Shown: positions 26,908 to 37,061, counted from the stretch's first letter. The stretch: 64,000 nt of DNA from Selenomonas sp. AB3002 (GCF_000702545.1 NZ_JNIO01000002.1:837501-901500), one strand, 5' to 3'. Translations and numbers: made by a program. Notes: a model not told the origin generated them from the letters alone.

Positions 26908-27150
26908 TCAGATGTCAGCTTCCAGATTCTTCTCCTCAAAGACCTTGAGGATATCCTTCAGCTTTGTCTTGCTCGGCGCATAATCCACCGTAGTTTCCCC
27001 GTCGTGGGCGTGGATGTGGACGTACATGACGCCCGGCAGGCCCAGGAGAGCCTTTTCGCACTCCTTGGCGCTGTCCTCCGTATAGCCGTGGACGGTGAAC
27101 TGCATCCTGGTGTTGCCATTAGCCTCACCGCAGCCGCATTCTTTGCACAT
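26908..27150 (-). CDS. Small HMA-like protein with HypB-type N-terminal metal motif
   Basis: 80 residues from ATG 27150 (CGGAG 9 bp upstream; the ATG at 27159 abuts it). The N-terminus MCKECGCGEANGN is strikingly like the start of E. coli HypB (MCTTCGCGEGN), where Cys2, Cys5, Cys7 and the N-terminal amine bind nickel. The rest (TRMQFTVHGYTED..., VMYVHIHAHDGETTVDYAP) looks like a ferredoxin-fold HMA domain without its own CxxC. Encoded between hyaC and hypA. Likely a nickel carrier that supplies the site missing from HypB; this is inference. Confidence 0.85.
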   Translation of the reverse strand: MCKECGCGEANGNTRMQFTVHGYTEDSAKECEKALLGLPGVMYVHIHAHDGETTVDYAPSKTKLKDILKVFEEKNLEADI

Positions 27151-27243
27151 GGGATTCATCTCCGTTCTATGTTCAACTAAACTGCATTCACTGCTTCAAT
27201 TCTATCACCCAAAGGCAATTCCTGCGACCCCCTGGGGGGCATA

Positions 27244-27951
27244 TCAGATGAGGTGCTTCTCGCCGCTCTGGTCGGAGTCGCTGGCATCTTTCGGCTCATG
27301 GATGAGGAACTTGTAGCCCGAGAACATGGAGCTGACCTCGGACTCGCCTTCCATGAACTCTGCGCGGATGACCATGTAGAGATGGCCTACCGCAAAGAGG
27401 ATGATAGCCCAGGCCACATAGTGATGGATGATGTGCATCATCATCTCACCGCCGCAGACCACCAGCACCCAGTTGCTCATGGCACCCAGGAGGCTGTTGG
27501 GATTCACCAGATAGTACATGGCAAAGCCTGTGATGAACTCAATGGCTACCAGCACATAGAGGAAGGCGTAGGAGCCACGGGCCAGAGGATTCCTCAGGAA
27601 AGAGGAATGCTCGAACTTCAGGAACATGTAGTGGAGAGCCACTTCCACGGTCTGGCGATAGAAATAGCCTTTCCAGAAGTGGGGGAAGAGACGGTCGCCC
27701 TTGTTGATGATGAAGCCGTAGATCCTCAGCACAAAGGAGGCTGCAAAGATGAACGCGGCTACAAAGTGAATATCTCTCACCAAATCCACATAAGTCACGG
27801 AGTAGGTAGGCTCCAGATTGATGGACTGCATGGGGGTGGCAATGATGATGCCCGTGCAGAAGAGAACCACGATCATGACGACCATGATCCAATGGAATAT
27901 GCGCAAGAAGGGACTGAACACGTAGAACTCTTTGCGCTTTACTTCTTTCAT
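27244..27951 (-). CDS. hyaC: [NiFe] hydrogenase b-type cytochrome subunit
   Basis: 235 residues with four main membrane helices (about 17-40, 57-80, 124-148, 170-195). Histidines in FLRIFHWIM, DIHFVAAFIF and MHIIHHYVAWA are likely haem ligands. The family anchors the periplasmic hydrogenase and passes electrons to the quinone pool. Third gene of the hyaABC unit, 34 bp after hyaB. Confidence 0.93.
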   Translation of the reverse strand: MKEVKRKEFYVFSPFLRIFHWIMVVMIVVLFCTGIIIATPMQSINLEPTYSVTYVDLVRDIHFVAAFIFAASFVLRIYGFIINKGDRLFPHFWKGYFYRQTVEVALHYMFLKFEHSSFLRNPLARGSYAFLYVLVAIEFITGFAMYYLVNPNSLLGAMSNWVLVVCGGEMMMHIIHHYVAWAIILFAVGHLYMVIRAEFMEGESEVSSMFSGYKFLIHEPKDASDSDQSGEKHLI

Positions 27952-27985
27952 GTCACGACTCCTTTCTCCGGTCTTGTCCGGTAGC

Positions 27986-29899
27986 TCAGTTCTCTACCTT
28001 GGTGCCGGAATAGGGGTCCGTGGTGATAGCCGCGATGCGCTCGCCCTTGGTGTTGTACATATGGGTAGCGCAGGCCATGCAGGGATCGAAGGAACGGATG
28101 ACCTTGGCGATTTCCAGAGGCTTGTCCGGGATGGCCACATGGGTATCCATCATAGCCAGCTCATAAGCACCCTGTCCTGCCTTGCTGTCGCGGGGGCAGG
28201 AGTTCCAGGTGGTGGGCACCAGGCACTGGTAATTCTCCGTCTTGCCGTCCTTGATGTGGATCCAGTGGGAAAGAGCCCCACGGGGTGCCTCGTAGAGGCC
28301 CACGCCCTTGCATTCCTTCGGCCAGCTGGCGGGATCCCACTTCTCCATGTTGGCAACCTGGGTATCACCGGCCTTGAGGTTGGCAATAAGCTTGTCAAAG
28401 AAGAACTTGTTGATCTCAGCAGCCACCTGGCAATCCAGGCCACGGCAAGCGGTACGTCCCACCATGGTGGGCAGCCAGACTTCCGGAGCCAGGCCAAGTA
28501 CCTTGGAAACTGCCTCAATCTGGTCAACCATCATCTGTTCAGCCCAGGTCAGCTCGCCCAGGAGCCCCTGCTTGGCCTTAGTGTAGATGACGATGTACTT
28601 GGCCAGAGGACCGACCTCGCAGACCTTGCCCTTCCATTTCGGCGTCTTGAGCCAGGAATACTTGCCATTTTCGTCCAGGGTCTTCCACTCGGTGCCGGTA
28701 CCTTCTTTCGGGCCGGTGTACTTGGCCTTGGTGACACCCTCCCAGGGATGGAGATCCTTTCCCTGAGCATCAGGATATTCGTACCAGGCGTGTTCCACGC
28801 CCTCGGTGATGGTCTCGGGAGCGGTGAGGTCCTCAGCCACAATCTCGGAGAACTTGGCATTGGCCACGCCGGCGCCGAAGTTCTCCACCACGCCGTTGGA
28901 GCGCACCAGGAGGCCTTCGAAGTAACCGCCGCTGCTGGTACCGGTGTAAGACTCCATGGGATAGCAGCCAAAGCTCATGACACGGGTCTTGGCCAGGCCG
29001 CCGCCGTCTACCCTGCCAGCCTTCACATAGATGTTGCCGATAGCAAGAAGATCCGGCAGGTAATAGTTATTGACCAGGGTGCGGCCCAGGTTGATGGCAC
29101 GGTCCACCACAGCCAGACGGGCAGCGTTCACGGGAGCGTTGCCGTCATTCATGGAAATGGAGCAGGGCATGCCGCCTACCACATAATGGGGATGCGGGTT
29201 CTTGCCGCCGAAGATGACATGGGGGGTAACCAGCTCACGCTGCTTGTCCAGCATCTCCAGATAATGAGCCACAGCCAGGAGATGTACCTCCGGGGGCAGG
29301 ATCTTGTAATCCGGATGATCCCACCACTGGGCGGCAAAGATGCCCAGCTGGCCGCTGTCCACGATGCTCTTTACCTTGTCCTTGATCTGCTGGAAATACT
29401 GGGGCGTAGCTGCGGGGAAATCATGCTCATAAGCCTCACTATTGTAGGTATTGGGAGCACGGAAAGGCAACTTGTAAGTTGCCAGCAGGTTATTCTGCAG
29501 GTTAGCCGTAGCCACAGGATCAGCAGCCAGGGCATCCACCGGGCTCACCCAGTCCAGGGCGTGCAGATGGTAGAAATGCACGATATGGTCCTGCACCGTA
29601 AGGGTTGCAGCCATGATGTTGCGGATATAGTTGGCATTGCGGGGAATGCGGATGCCCAGTGCATCCTCTACTGCACGGACAGCACCCAAAGCATGAGCCG
29701 TGGTGCAGACGCCGCAGATACGCTGGATATACGCCCAGGCATCACGGGGATCACGGTCTTTCATCACCAGTTCCAGGCCGCGCCAGGCAGTACCAGAGGA
29801 AAGGGCATCTGTCACCTTGCCGCTGCCCTCATCAACTGTGACTTCCACACGAAGGTGTCCTTCTATACGAGTAATCGGATCTACAACTACATGTTTCAT
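27986..29899 (-). CDS. hyaB: [NiFe] hydrogenase large subunit
   Basis: 637 residues. Active-site ligands: RICGVC (Cys62, Cys65) and DPCMACATH (Cys607, Cys610, His613). A 24-residue C-terminal extension after His613 is the piece removed by the maturation protease encoded at 24977. The subunit binds the Ni-Fe(CN)2CO centre and oxidises H2 (group 1 uptake type, inferred from partners). hyaA ends 6 bp upstream. Confidence 0.97.
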   Translation of the reverse strand: MKHVVVDPITRIEGHLRVEVTVDEGSGKVTDALSSGTAWRGLELVMKDRDPRDAWAYIQRICGVCTTAHALGAVRAVEDALGIRIPRNANYIRNIMAATLTVQDHIVHFYHLHALDWVSPVDALAADPVATANLQNNLLATYKLPFRAPNTYNSEAYEHDFPAATPQYFQQIKDKVKSIVDSGQLGIFAAQWWDHPDYKILPPEVHLLAVAHYLEMLDKQRELVTPHVIFGGKNPHPHYVVGGMPCSISMNDGNAPVNAARLAVVDRAINLGRTLVNNYYLPDLLAIGNIYVKAGRVDGGGLAKTRVMSFGCYPMESYTGTSSGGYFEGLLVRSNGVVENFGAGVANAKFSEIVAEDLTAPETITEGVEHAWYEYPDAQGKDLHPWEGVTKAKYTGPKEGTGTEWKTLDENGKYSWLKTPKWKGKVCEVGPLAKYIVIYTKAKQGLLGELTWAEQMMVDQIEAVSKVLGLAPEVWLPTMVGRTACRGLDCQVAAEINKFFFDKLIANLKAGDTQVANMEKWDPASWPKECKGVGLYEAPRGALSHWIHIKDGKTENYQCLVPTTWNSCPRDSKAGQGAYELAMMDTHVAIPDKPLEIAKVIRSFDPCMACATHMYNTKGERIAAITTDPYSGTKVEN

Positions 29900-29905
29900 T
29901 CAGTC

Positions 29906-30991
29906 TCACCTGCTCTCTTTCTTCTCGGCCTCGGCCGCTTCACGCTGACTCTTCTGCACCACAGAGGCTGCAGCATGGGCAGCGACGCCCACCACAGCTG
30001 CTGCGCCCATGACAGCGCCGATCTTGTCCGCATTGCCCAGCTTGCCATACTGGGGCAGGCGCTCGCTGAAGGAGCCGTCATCCCAGAAGGTGGCGTTGGC
30101 ACAGCCTATGCAGGCAGCACCGGACTGGATGGGATAGGAAAGGCCCTCGAACCAGCGGATATTGCCGCAGGAGCTGTAAGTCTCGGGACCGCGGCAGCCC
30201 AGCTTGTAAAGACACCAGCCGGCCTTGGCGCCCGCATCATCGTAGGAGTCAGCGAACATGGCCGCATCGAAGAAGGGACGGCGGTAGCAGGTATCGTGGA
30301 TGCGGTTGCCAAAGAACTGCTTGGGACGGCCCTCGCCATCAAGAGGCGGTACGGTACCAAACATAGCCACGTGCATGATGACGCCGGTCATGACCTCGGG
30401 GATAGGCGGGCAGCCCGGCACATTCACTACCGGGGTGGAGCCGCAGAAAGGCCCGATACCGGAAGAACCGGTGGGGTTTGGCTTGGCAGCCTGGATGCCG
30501 CCATAAGCAGCGCAGGTGCCGTAAGCTATGACGGCTGCCGCATTGGCACTGGCTTTCTTCAAGAGATGGGTGAAGGTATGCCCGCCGGACATGCAGTAAA
30601 CGCCATTGTCCTTGGTGCAGGCAGCACCCTCCACTGCCAGGATGTACTGGCCTTTGTACTTCTGGATGATCTCGTCCAGATGACGCTCGAAGGGCTCACC
30701 GCAGGCAGCAGAAAGCAGATGGTCGTACTCCAGGTCAATGTGGGAAAGCACCACATCACTGGCCAGAGGTGCTGCAGAACGGATGAAGGACTCATCGCAG
30801 CCCGTGCACTCATGACCGTGGATCCAGACCACCACTGGCAGCGGTTTCGTTTCGGCAGCTTCTACCACCTTCGATACCTGGTCCGTGGTCAGGCCCATCA
30901 AGGTGGTGAGTGCCACGCAAGCTTTCAGGAAGCTGCGGCGGCTCATGCCTTTTCTGAGATAAAGATCCCACAAACTCTCCCTTTTGTCCAC
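29906..30991 (-). CDS. hyaA: [NiFe] hydrogenase small subunit, Tat-exported
   Basis: 361 residues from GTG 30991 with AAGGAGG 7 bp upstream. The twin-arginine motif SRRSFLK (Arg18-Arg19) directs export of the folded heterodimer. Fe-S ligands are seen in GHECTGCDES, GTCAAYGG, PGCPPIPE, the His of HDTCYRR, and the later cysteines GWCLYKLGCRGP, SSCGN and ACIGCANATFW. A C-terminal hydrophobic stretch (about 324-346) is the membrane anchor. First gene of the locus. Confidence 0.97.
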   Translation of the reverse strand: MDKRESLWDLYLRKGMSRRSFLKACVALTTLMGLTTDQVSKVVEAAETKPLPVVVWIHGHECTGCDESFIRSAAPLASDVVLSHIDLEYDHLLSAACGEPFERHLDEIIQKYKGQYILAVEGAACTKDNGVYCMSGGHTFTHLLKKASANAAAVIAYGTCAAYGGIQAAKPNPTGSSGIGPFCGSTPVVNVPGCPPIPEVMTGVIMHVAMFGTVPPLDGEGRPKQFFGNRIHDTCYRRPFFDAAMFADSYDDAGAKAGWCLYKLGCRGPETYSSCGNIRWFEGLSYPIQSGAACIGCANATFWDDGSFSERLPQYGKLGNADKIGAVMGAAAVVGVAAHAAASVVQKSQREAAEAEKKESR

Positions 30992-31071
30992 TTTGTTACC
31001 TCCTTAAAATAAAAGCTAGATCCCCACACCGATGGCTCAAATCAGCTATTAGAGACCCTGTTTGCTAAAAC

Positions 31072-31110
31072 GTTGCCATGGCAACATAAGTCACATTATT
31101 TTCCATTATA
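31072..31110 (-). promoter_or_regulatory. Hydrogenase promoter -10 and overlapping palindromic operator
   Basis: TATAAT on the minus strand (31105-31110) in a very A/T-rich region, no clear -35. Thirteen to 26 bp downstream of the expected start is a perfect 14-bp palindrome, GTTGCCATGGCAAC (31072-31085), a plausible repressor site. The rest of the 30992-31363 gap holds only the next gene's terminator. Confidence 0.5.
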
Positions 31111-31322
31111 CACTGAAAATTTTAAAATAGCTATAGATAATGTAAAAAGAATTTCAGTATAAATTTTAATTATGTTTCCATAGCCAAACGGTGCTGCCGC
31201 TGATTCCCTTCAGGGCAGAATAAGCCCCTATGGGGGATTCTACTCATTTCGCCATAAGAAAGACATTTTCCTTCTTTTTCAGCCCTTCCCGCAGAAAATT
31301 TTCCACTGCAGTTGGAAGCTGA

Positions 31323-31351
31323 CAGAAAAGCCGGGGGCACCGCCCCCGGCT
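31323..31351 (-). terminator. Terminator of the zincin-motif gene
   Basis: Perfect 10-bp stem AGCCGGGGGC / GCCCCCGGCT with GGT loop, followed by TTTTC on the minus strand, 12 bp after the gene stop. Confidence 0.85.
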
Positions 31352-31363
31352 CATCACGCATCC

Positions 31364-31936
31364 TCACCCTGCATCTATATCCACATTGGCGCCCCTGTAC
31401 TTGCTCACATCCGAGGACTTCAAATCCTGCTGGTAAGGGTTGGTCTCGTTCACGTAGCGTATCTGGGTGCTTGTTACACCGCCAGATATGAAGGTGCGGC
31501 CACACTCCGGACAAATGTCAGTCTTCAGTCTCACATTTGCCCGCACCACTTCGCCGCCCTCCATGTCGGCCTTCTGGTAGGCATTGGACACATGCTCCTG
31601 CTCGTGGCTCATGACCACGGAGGCCGCATTGTCAGGATCTATATGCCCTGCCGCCTTGAAGGACACCATCTCGTCCGAGCCATCCTGGTACTTGCGCCGC
31701 TTGCAGGTCTCACACTCCCCATTGTCTATGGTCTTCTCCTCAGCGGTGTCTTCCACGCCGGCATAACCGCTGTCCTCAGCCCCATAGCCCCCGGCACCTT
31801 CAGTCCTGCCGTAACCGTTGCCATAGCCCGTGCCATAGCCCATATCGTTGCCATAACCACCGTAACCGCCGTAGTTCCCATAAGGAGAACCAAAGCCTCC
31901 CCCGGCAGGTATTCCCATATCCGACATAATGCCCAC
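31364..31936 (-). CDS. Gly/Tyr-rich protein with HExxH zinc-protease-like motif
   Basis: 190 residues. Residues about 8-60 are low-complexity Gly-Tyr-Asn repeats (GGYGGYGNDMGYG). The ordered part has CETCKRRK, then VMSHEQEHVSNA with an HEQEH zincin motif, and CPECGRTF. The spacing resembles the small putative metalloprotease (SprA-like/CJM1_0395) family. No signal peptide is seen. Own terminator; monocistronic. Proteolytic activity is inferred from the motif only. Confidence 0.75.
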   Translation of the reverse strand: MGIMSDMGIPAGGGFGSPYGNYGGYGGYGNDMGYGTGYGNGYGRTEGAGGYGAEDSGYAGVEDTAEEKTIDNGECETCKRRKYQDGSDEMVSFKAAGHIDPDNAASVVMSHEQEHVSNAYQKADMEGGEVVRANVRLKTDICPECGRTFISGGVTSTQIRYVNETNPYQQDLKSSDVSKYRGANVDIDAG

Positions 31937-32053
31937 GCCCTTTCCTTAAGAAAAACACTCAATCCGTTAAGTAAATTTTATCATAGCAGGCGGGAAATTC
32001 AAACAGAAAATTAGAACATTTCAAGATTTTCACTGGAATTTTCCCGGCAAGGG

Positions 32054-32062
32054 TGCTATAAT
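32054..32062 (+). promoter_or_regulatory. Extended -10 promoter of tRNA-Ala(CGC)
   Basis: TGCTATAAT, consensus extended -10, 20 bp upstream of the tRNA. No clear -35. Confidence 0.55.
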
Positions 32063-32082
32063 ATTTCCCGTGTACTGCACAT

Positions 32083-32158
32083 GGGGGCGTAGCTCAGCTG
32101 GGAGAGCATCAGGTTCGCAATCTGAGGGTCAAGGGTTCGATCCCCTCCGTCTCCACCA
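32083..32158 (+). tRNA. tRNA-Ala (CGC)
   Basis: 76-nt cloverleaf with encoded CCA. Acceptor GGGGGCG / CGTCTCC with two G-U pairs, D-arm GCTCAGCTGGGAGAGC, anticodon loop TTCGCAA giving CGC. The T-stem AAGGG / CCCTC has one A-C mismatch at its base. Reads GCG codons and complements the TGC tRNA in the rRNA operon. Confidence 0.93.
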
Positions 32159-32171
32159 AACAGAAGACCAG

Positions 32172-32235
32172 GCTTTGGGGATTCCCAAAGCTTTCACCCA
32201 AAGAGACATTTGGCCCACAGCCAAATGTCCCTTTT
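32172..32235 (+). terminator. Two hairpins after tRNA-Ala; the second a terminator
   Basis: First hairpin GCTTTGGG / CCCAAAGC (32172-32191). Second is a perfect 10-bp stem GACATTTGGC / GCCAAATGTC (32205-32229) followed by CCTTTTC. The rpiR start is 30 bp further on. Confidence 0.65.
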
Positions 32236-32265
32236 CATATATGACGTATAAAATAAGGAGGCCCC

Positions 32266-33135
32266 ATGCGACTACTGAAAGCCATGCAGGAAGCGGAGCG
32301 TTTCTCCCCTACGGAGCAGTCCGTCATTGACTATATGCTGAAGAATCCCCAGGAAATAGCCACCAGTTCCATCAGAGAGCTGGCGGAGCGCACCTTCACC
32401 AGCCCGGCGGCAGTGTTCCGGCTTTGCCAGAAACTGGGGCTGAAGGGGTACAATGAGTTCAAGATACGCTTCATGAGCGAGATGAGCCGCGCCACCACTG
32501 ACCAGACCTTTTCCTCCATGGCCAGCCGCCCCATCACGGACAAGGATTCCGTGGGGGATATCGTGCGGAAGATGGCGGCTTTGGAAATAGAAGCCATAGA
32601 GGAAACCCGCAACGAAATGGATATAGCCCAGCTGGAGAGGATTGCCCGTATGATGGAAAAAGCTTCCGTCATCGACATCTACGCCTATGACCAGAACTAC
32701 GCCCTGGCGGAAACAGCCGTCTACAATCTGCTGCAGGTGAAGAAAACGGCCCTGGCCCACAACGCCATGAACACCCAGCTCTCCCAGGCCATGATTTCCG
32801 ACAAGAGCCACTTTGCCATCCTTATCAGCCGTTCCGGGGAGAACAAGCGGCTCATGCGCACCGCCAAGATCCTCAAGGAGCGCCATGTGCCCACCGCCCT
32901 CCTGACCCGGGCAAAAGATGCTCCCATCGCTGCCTTCTGCGATGAATTCCTCTATGTGGCCAATTCTCTTGAGTATCTGGACTTCGGCGGCAATATCTTC
33001 AGCGTGGGAGTGCGCTACTACTTCGATGTGCTGGTGGGCTTGCTTATCGCCCGGCACTTTGGGGAAATAGAGGATTTCTATGATGCCTTCGAGGGTTACA
33101 TCGGCCGCCCCGACTCCAAGGACCGGCTCTGGTAA
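32266..33135 (+). CDS. RpiR-family regulator of the beta-glucoside PTS operon
   Basis: 289 residues. N-terminal RpiR helix-turn-helix (about 1-77; SIRELAERTFTSPAAVFRLCQKLGLKGYNEFK) and a C-terminal SIS sugar-phosphate-binding domain (about 120-260; FAILISRSGENKRLMRTAKI). Such proteins respond to phosphosugars. It lies upstream of and in line with the celB-celA-celC-bgl operon, 335 bp apart, so that operon is the likely target. AAGGAGG is 4 bp before the ATG. Confidence 0.9.
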   Translation: MRLLKAMQEAERFSPTEQSVIDYMLKNPQEIATSSIRELAERTFTSPAAVFRLCQKLGLKGYNEFKIRFMSEMSRATTDQTFSSMASRPITDKDSVGDIVRKMAALEIEAIEETRNEMDIAQLERIARMMEKASVIDIYAYDQNYALAETAVYNLLQVKKTALAHNAMNTQLSQAMISDKSHFAILISRSGENKRLMRTAKILKERHVPTALLTRAKDAPIAAFCDEFLYVANSLEYLDFGGNIFSVGVRYYFDVLVGLLIARHFGEIEDFYDAFEGYIGRPDSKDRLW

Positions 33136-33251
33136 CAATAGTGCACTAAGCTCAGACTGCGCCTCCCTAAAGGGACTAGCTCTGCTTTTGCAGAGCGTCG
33201 CTACGAGCTTGATTCACGGAGTTCTATAGTAAAACAAGATTAAAGCAATAA

Positions 33252-33297
33252 AGAAAACGGTTTCCGAAACAGCGTTTTATCCTGTTTCGGATTTTTT
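33252..33297 (+). promoter_or_regulatory. cre-like site overlapping a terminator upstream of the PTS operon
   Basis: AGAAAACGGTTTCC (33252-33265) matches the catabolite-control consensus TGNAANCGNTTNCA except at its two ends. The following stem CCGAAACAG / CTGTTTCGG (33264-33290) with ATTTTTTC is a terminator for rpiR. A second perfect hairpin CTCCCCC / GGGGGAG is at 33388-33410. These explain most of the 33136-33470 gap; no clear promoter was identified. Confidence 0.5.
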
Positions 33298-33470
33298 CAT
33301 TACTTTTGAAACGCCATTCCAGAACTGTCTGAATCCCTTGAACATGCAAAATCTATATGCTATATTGTGACCATACCAAGGAAAACACTCCCCCGGCGCG
33401 CGAGGGGGAGCAGGGAAATCATAGTTTTGGATTTAGGATCAATGCTTTTGAGAAAGAGAGGCTTACCTCA

Positions 33471-34820
33471 ATGACGAAACAAGAGATGTTCGACAAATTT
33501 GTCGAATTCATGGCTCGCTTCGCCGAGTACAAAGCGGTAGCCGCCTTGAGGGACGGTTTTATCATGACCACCCCCTTCACCATCTGCGGCTCCCTGTTCC
33601 TGCTGATTGCCAATTTGCCTATCCCGGGCTACCCCGAGTTCATGGCCGGGCTGTTCGGCCCCCATTGGACTGCCCCCTTGAACGCCGTAGCCGGCGGTAC
33701 TTTCAACATCCTGGGCATCATCGCGGTGCTGGCCATCACCTACAAATATGTAGAGGCCGAAGGGTGCGACGCCATCATGGCTTCCATCCTGGCCCTGGCC
33801 GCTTTCATCATCGTGATGCCTGCCTCCGTGGCCGTGGAAGGCGGCGGCATGGCAGATAATGTCATCCCCAAGCTCTGGGGCGGCAGCAACGGCGTCATCA
33901 CCGCCATCCTGATTTCCTTCTTCACCTCCGCAGTCTTCTGCTGGTGCGAGAAGAACCACATCGGCATCAAGATGCCGGACGCTGTTCCCGGCGGCGTGGC
34001 CCGCGCTTTTGAGGCCCTGACCCCCGGCGTCATCCTCTTTACGGCAGCTTCTGTGATTTACGGCCTCTGCCACTTCATGGGAGCCACCACTTTCCCGGAG
34101 CTGATTTTCGCCGTGATTCAGACTCCTTTACAGGGCCTGTCTGATACGGTAGTAGGCGGCACCGTCTTCTCCCTCCTGATGACTGTCCTCTTCTGGGCTG
34201 GCATCCACGGCCCCAACGTGGTGGGCGGCATCCTGAACCCCCTGATGATTGCCAACTCTCTGGATAACCAGAAAATCCTTGATGCAGGCCTGAGCCTCCT
34301 GGGCAACCCCGATGCTCATATCCTCACCATCCAGATCACCGATACCATGATGAAACCCGGCGGCTGCGGCGCCACCTTCGGCCTCTTGATTGCCAGCTAC
34401 CTGGTGGCACGTTCCCAGCAGATGAAGACCATCACCCGCCTGGGCACCGTACCCGGCCTGTTCAACATCAACGAGCCCATCATCTTCGGTCTCCCCATCG
34501 TGTTCAACCCCTACATGCTGGTTCCCTTCTGCCTGGCTCAGCTGGCTGTCATGCTGATTTGCTACGGCGCCATCGCCATCGGCTTCATGGCTCCCTTCAG
34601 CGCCATCCAGGTGCCCTGGACCACGCCCCCCATCATCGCCGGCTTCCTCATGAACGGCTGGCAGGGTGCTGTAGTGCAGATTTTGGGCCTGGCCGCCGCC
34701 ACCGCCATCTACTTCCCCTTCGTGAAGGCACAGGATAACGCTTTCTACAAAGAGGAACAGGGGGAGGAAGCAGAAGAAGCCTCTGACAGCAACGTTTCTC
34801 CCGCATCTGCGAACAACTAA
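33471..34820 (+). CDS. celB: PTS lactose/cellobiose-family EIIC permease
   Basis: 449 residues from ATG 33471 (GAGAGG about 9 bp upstream); the frame upstream is not conserved-looking. Polytopic, with typical EIIC-Lac blocks: RDGFIMTTPFTICGS near the N-terminus and PGLFNINEPIIFGLPIVFNP late, which contains the sugar-site region. Takes up a beta-glucoside such as cellobiose with phosphorylation. Substrate inferred from the GH1 neighbour. First gene of the celB-celA-celC-bgl operon. Confidence 0.93.
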   Translation: MTKQEMFDKFVEFMARFAEYKAVAALRDGFIMTTPFTICGSLFLLIANLPIPGYPEFMAGLFGPHWTAPLNAVAGGTFNILGIIAVLAITYKYVEAEGCDAIMASILALAAFIIVMPASVAVEGGGMADNVIPKLWGGSNGVITAILISFFTSAVFCWCEKNHIGIKMPDAVPGGVARAFEALTPGVILFTAASVIYGLCHFMGATTFPELIFAVIQTPLQGLSDTVVGGTVFSLLMTVLFWAGIHGPNVVGGILNPLMIANSLDNQKILDAGLSLLGNPDAHILTIQITDTMMKPGGCGATFGLLIASYLVARSQQMKTITRLGTVPGLFNINEPIIFGLPIVFNPYMLVPFCLAQLAVMLICYGAIAIGFMAPFSAIQVPWTTPPIIAGFLMNGWQGAVVQILGLAAATAIYFPFVKAQDNAFYKEEQGEEAEEASDSNVSPASANN

Positions 34821-34867
34821 AACCATCAAACCATAAGTTACTTATCGTATAAAAGGAGTGCATCATC

Positions 34868-35167
34868 ATGAAAAAAATCATTCTTCTCTGCGCCGCTGGT
34901 ATGTCCACCTCTATGCTGGTAAAGAAAATGCAGGAGGCTGCTACCGCTGAGAATTTCGAGTGCGAGATTGCCGCATACCCCACCGCTGAGGCCAAGGACA
35001 AGGCTTCTGACGCTGATGTAATCCTCCTTGGCCCCCAGGTCCGCTTTGCCAAGAGCAAGGTGGAAGCTGCCTGCCCGGGCATCCCTGTGGAAGCCATCGA
35101 CATGAAGCTCTATGGCCGCATGGACGGCAAGGGCGTGCTGGAAACTGCCAAGAAGCTCATCGGCTAA
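34868..35167 (+). CDS. celA: PTS lactose/cellobiose-family EIIB
   Basis: 99 residues. The P-loop-like start MKKIILLCAAGMSTSML has phosphorylated Cys8. It receives phosphate from EIIA and passes it to the sugar bound by EIIC. AAAAGGAG lies about 8 bp upstream. Second gene of the operon. Confidence 0.95.
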   Translation: MKKIILLCAAGMSTSMLVKKMQEAATAENFECEIAAYPTAEAKDKASDADVILLGPQVRFAKSKVEAACPGIPVEAIDMKLYGRMDGKGVLETAKKLIG

Positions 35168-35185
35168 GAAGGAGGACACGCAAAA

Positions 35186-35509
35186 GTGGAAGGTTTGGAA
35201 CTGGTAGCATTTAACATCATCTCCTCCGTGGGCACCGCCCGCAGCTCTTACATCGAGGCCATCCAGAAAGCCAAGGAGGGCGACTTTGAAGCCGCCGAGG
35301 CTCTTATCAAGGAAGGCGACGAAGTCTTCGTGGAGGGCCACAATGCCCACGCAGGCCTGCTGCAGCAGGAAGCCGAAGGCGGCCCCGGCAGCACCCTTTC
35401 CCTCCTGATCCTCCACGCCGAAGATCAGCTCATGAGCGCCGAGGGTTTCAAGACCATCGCTCAGGAGTTCATCGAGGTCTATAAGAAGTTCAAGGAACTC
35501 GGGAAGTAA
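35186..35509 (+). CDS. celC: PTS lactose/cellobiose-family EIIA
   Basis: 107 residues from GTG 35186 with AGGAGG 10 bp upstream. All-helical trimeric EIIA; LLILHAEDQLMSA holds the phosphorylated His77. Accepts phosphate from HPr (ptsH at 54474). Third gene of the operon. Confidence 0.95.
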   Translation: MEGLELVAFNIISSVGTARSSYIEAIQKAKEGDFEAAEALIKEGDEVFVEGHNAHAGLLQQEAEGGPGSTLSLLILHAEDQLMSAEGFKTIAQEFIEVYKKFKELGK

Positions 35510-37021
<1,512 letters not shown>

Positions 37022-37061
37022 GATTACCCCTTACCCAAAGATACCCAAACATTTTCTTGAT

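Noticed and set aside
27932-31012. A 1026-codon open frame on the + strand antisense to hyaA-hyaB-hyaC
   Set aside because: It mirrors three well-conserved hydrogenase genes in a GC-rich genome; the composition is that of a reverse-frame shadow and there is no ribosome site or promoter.
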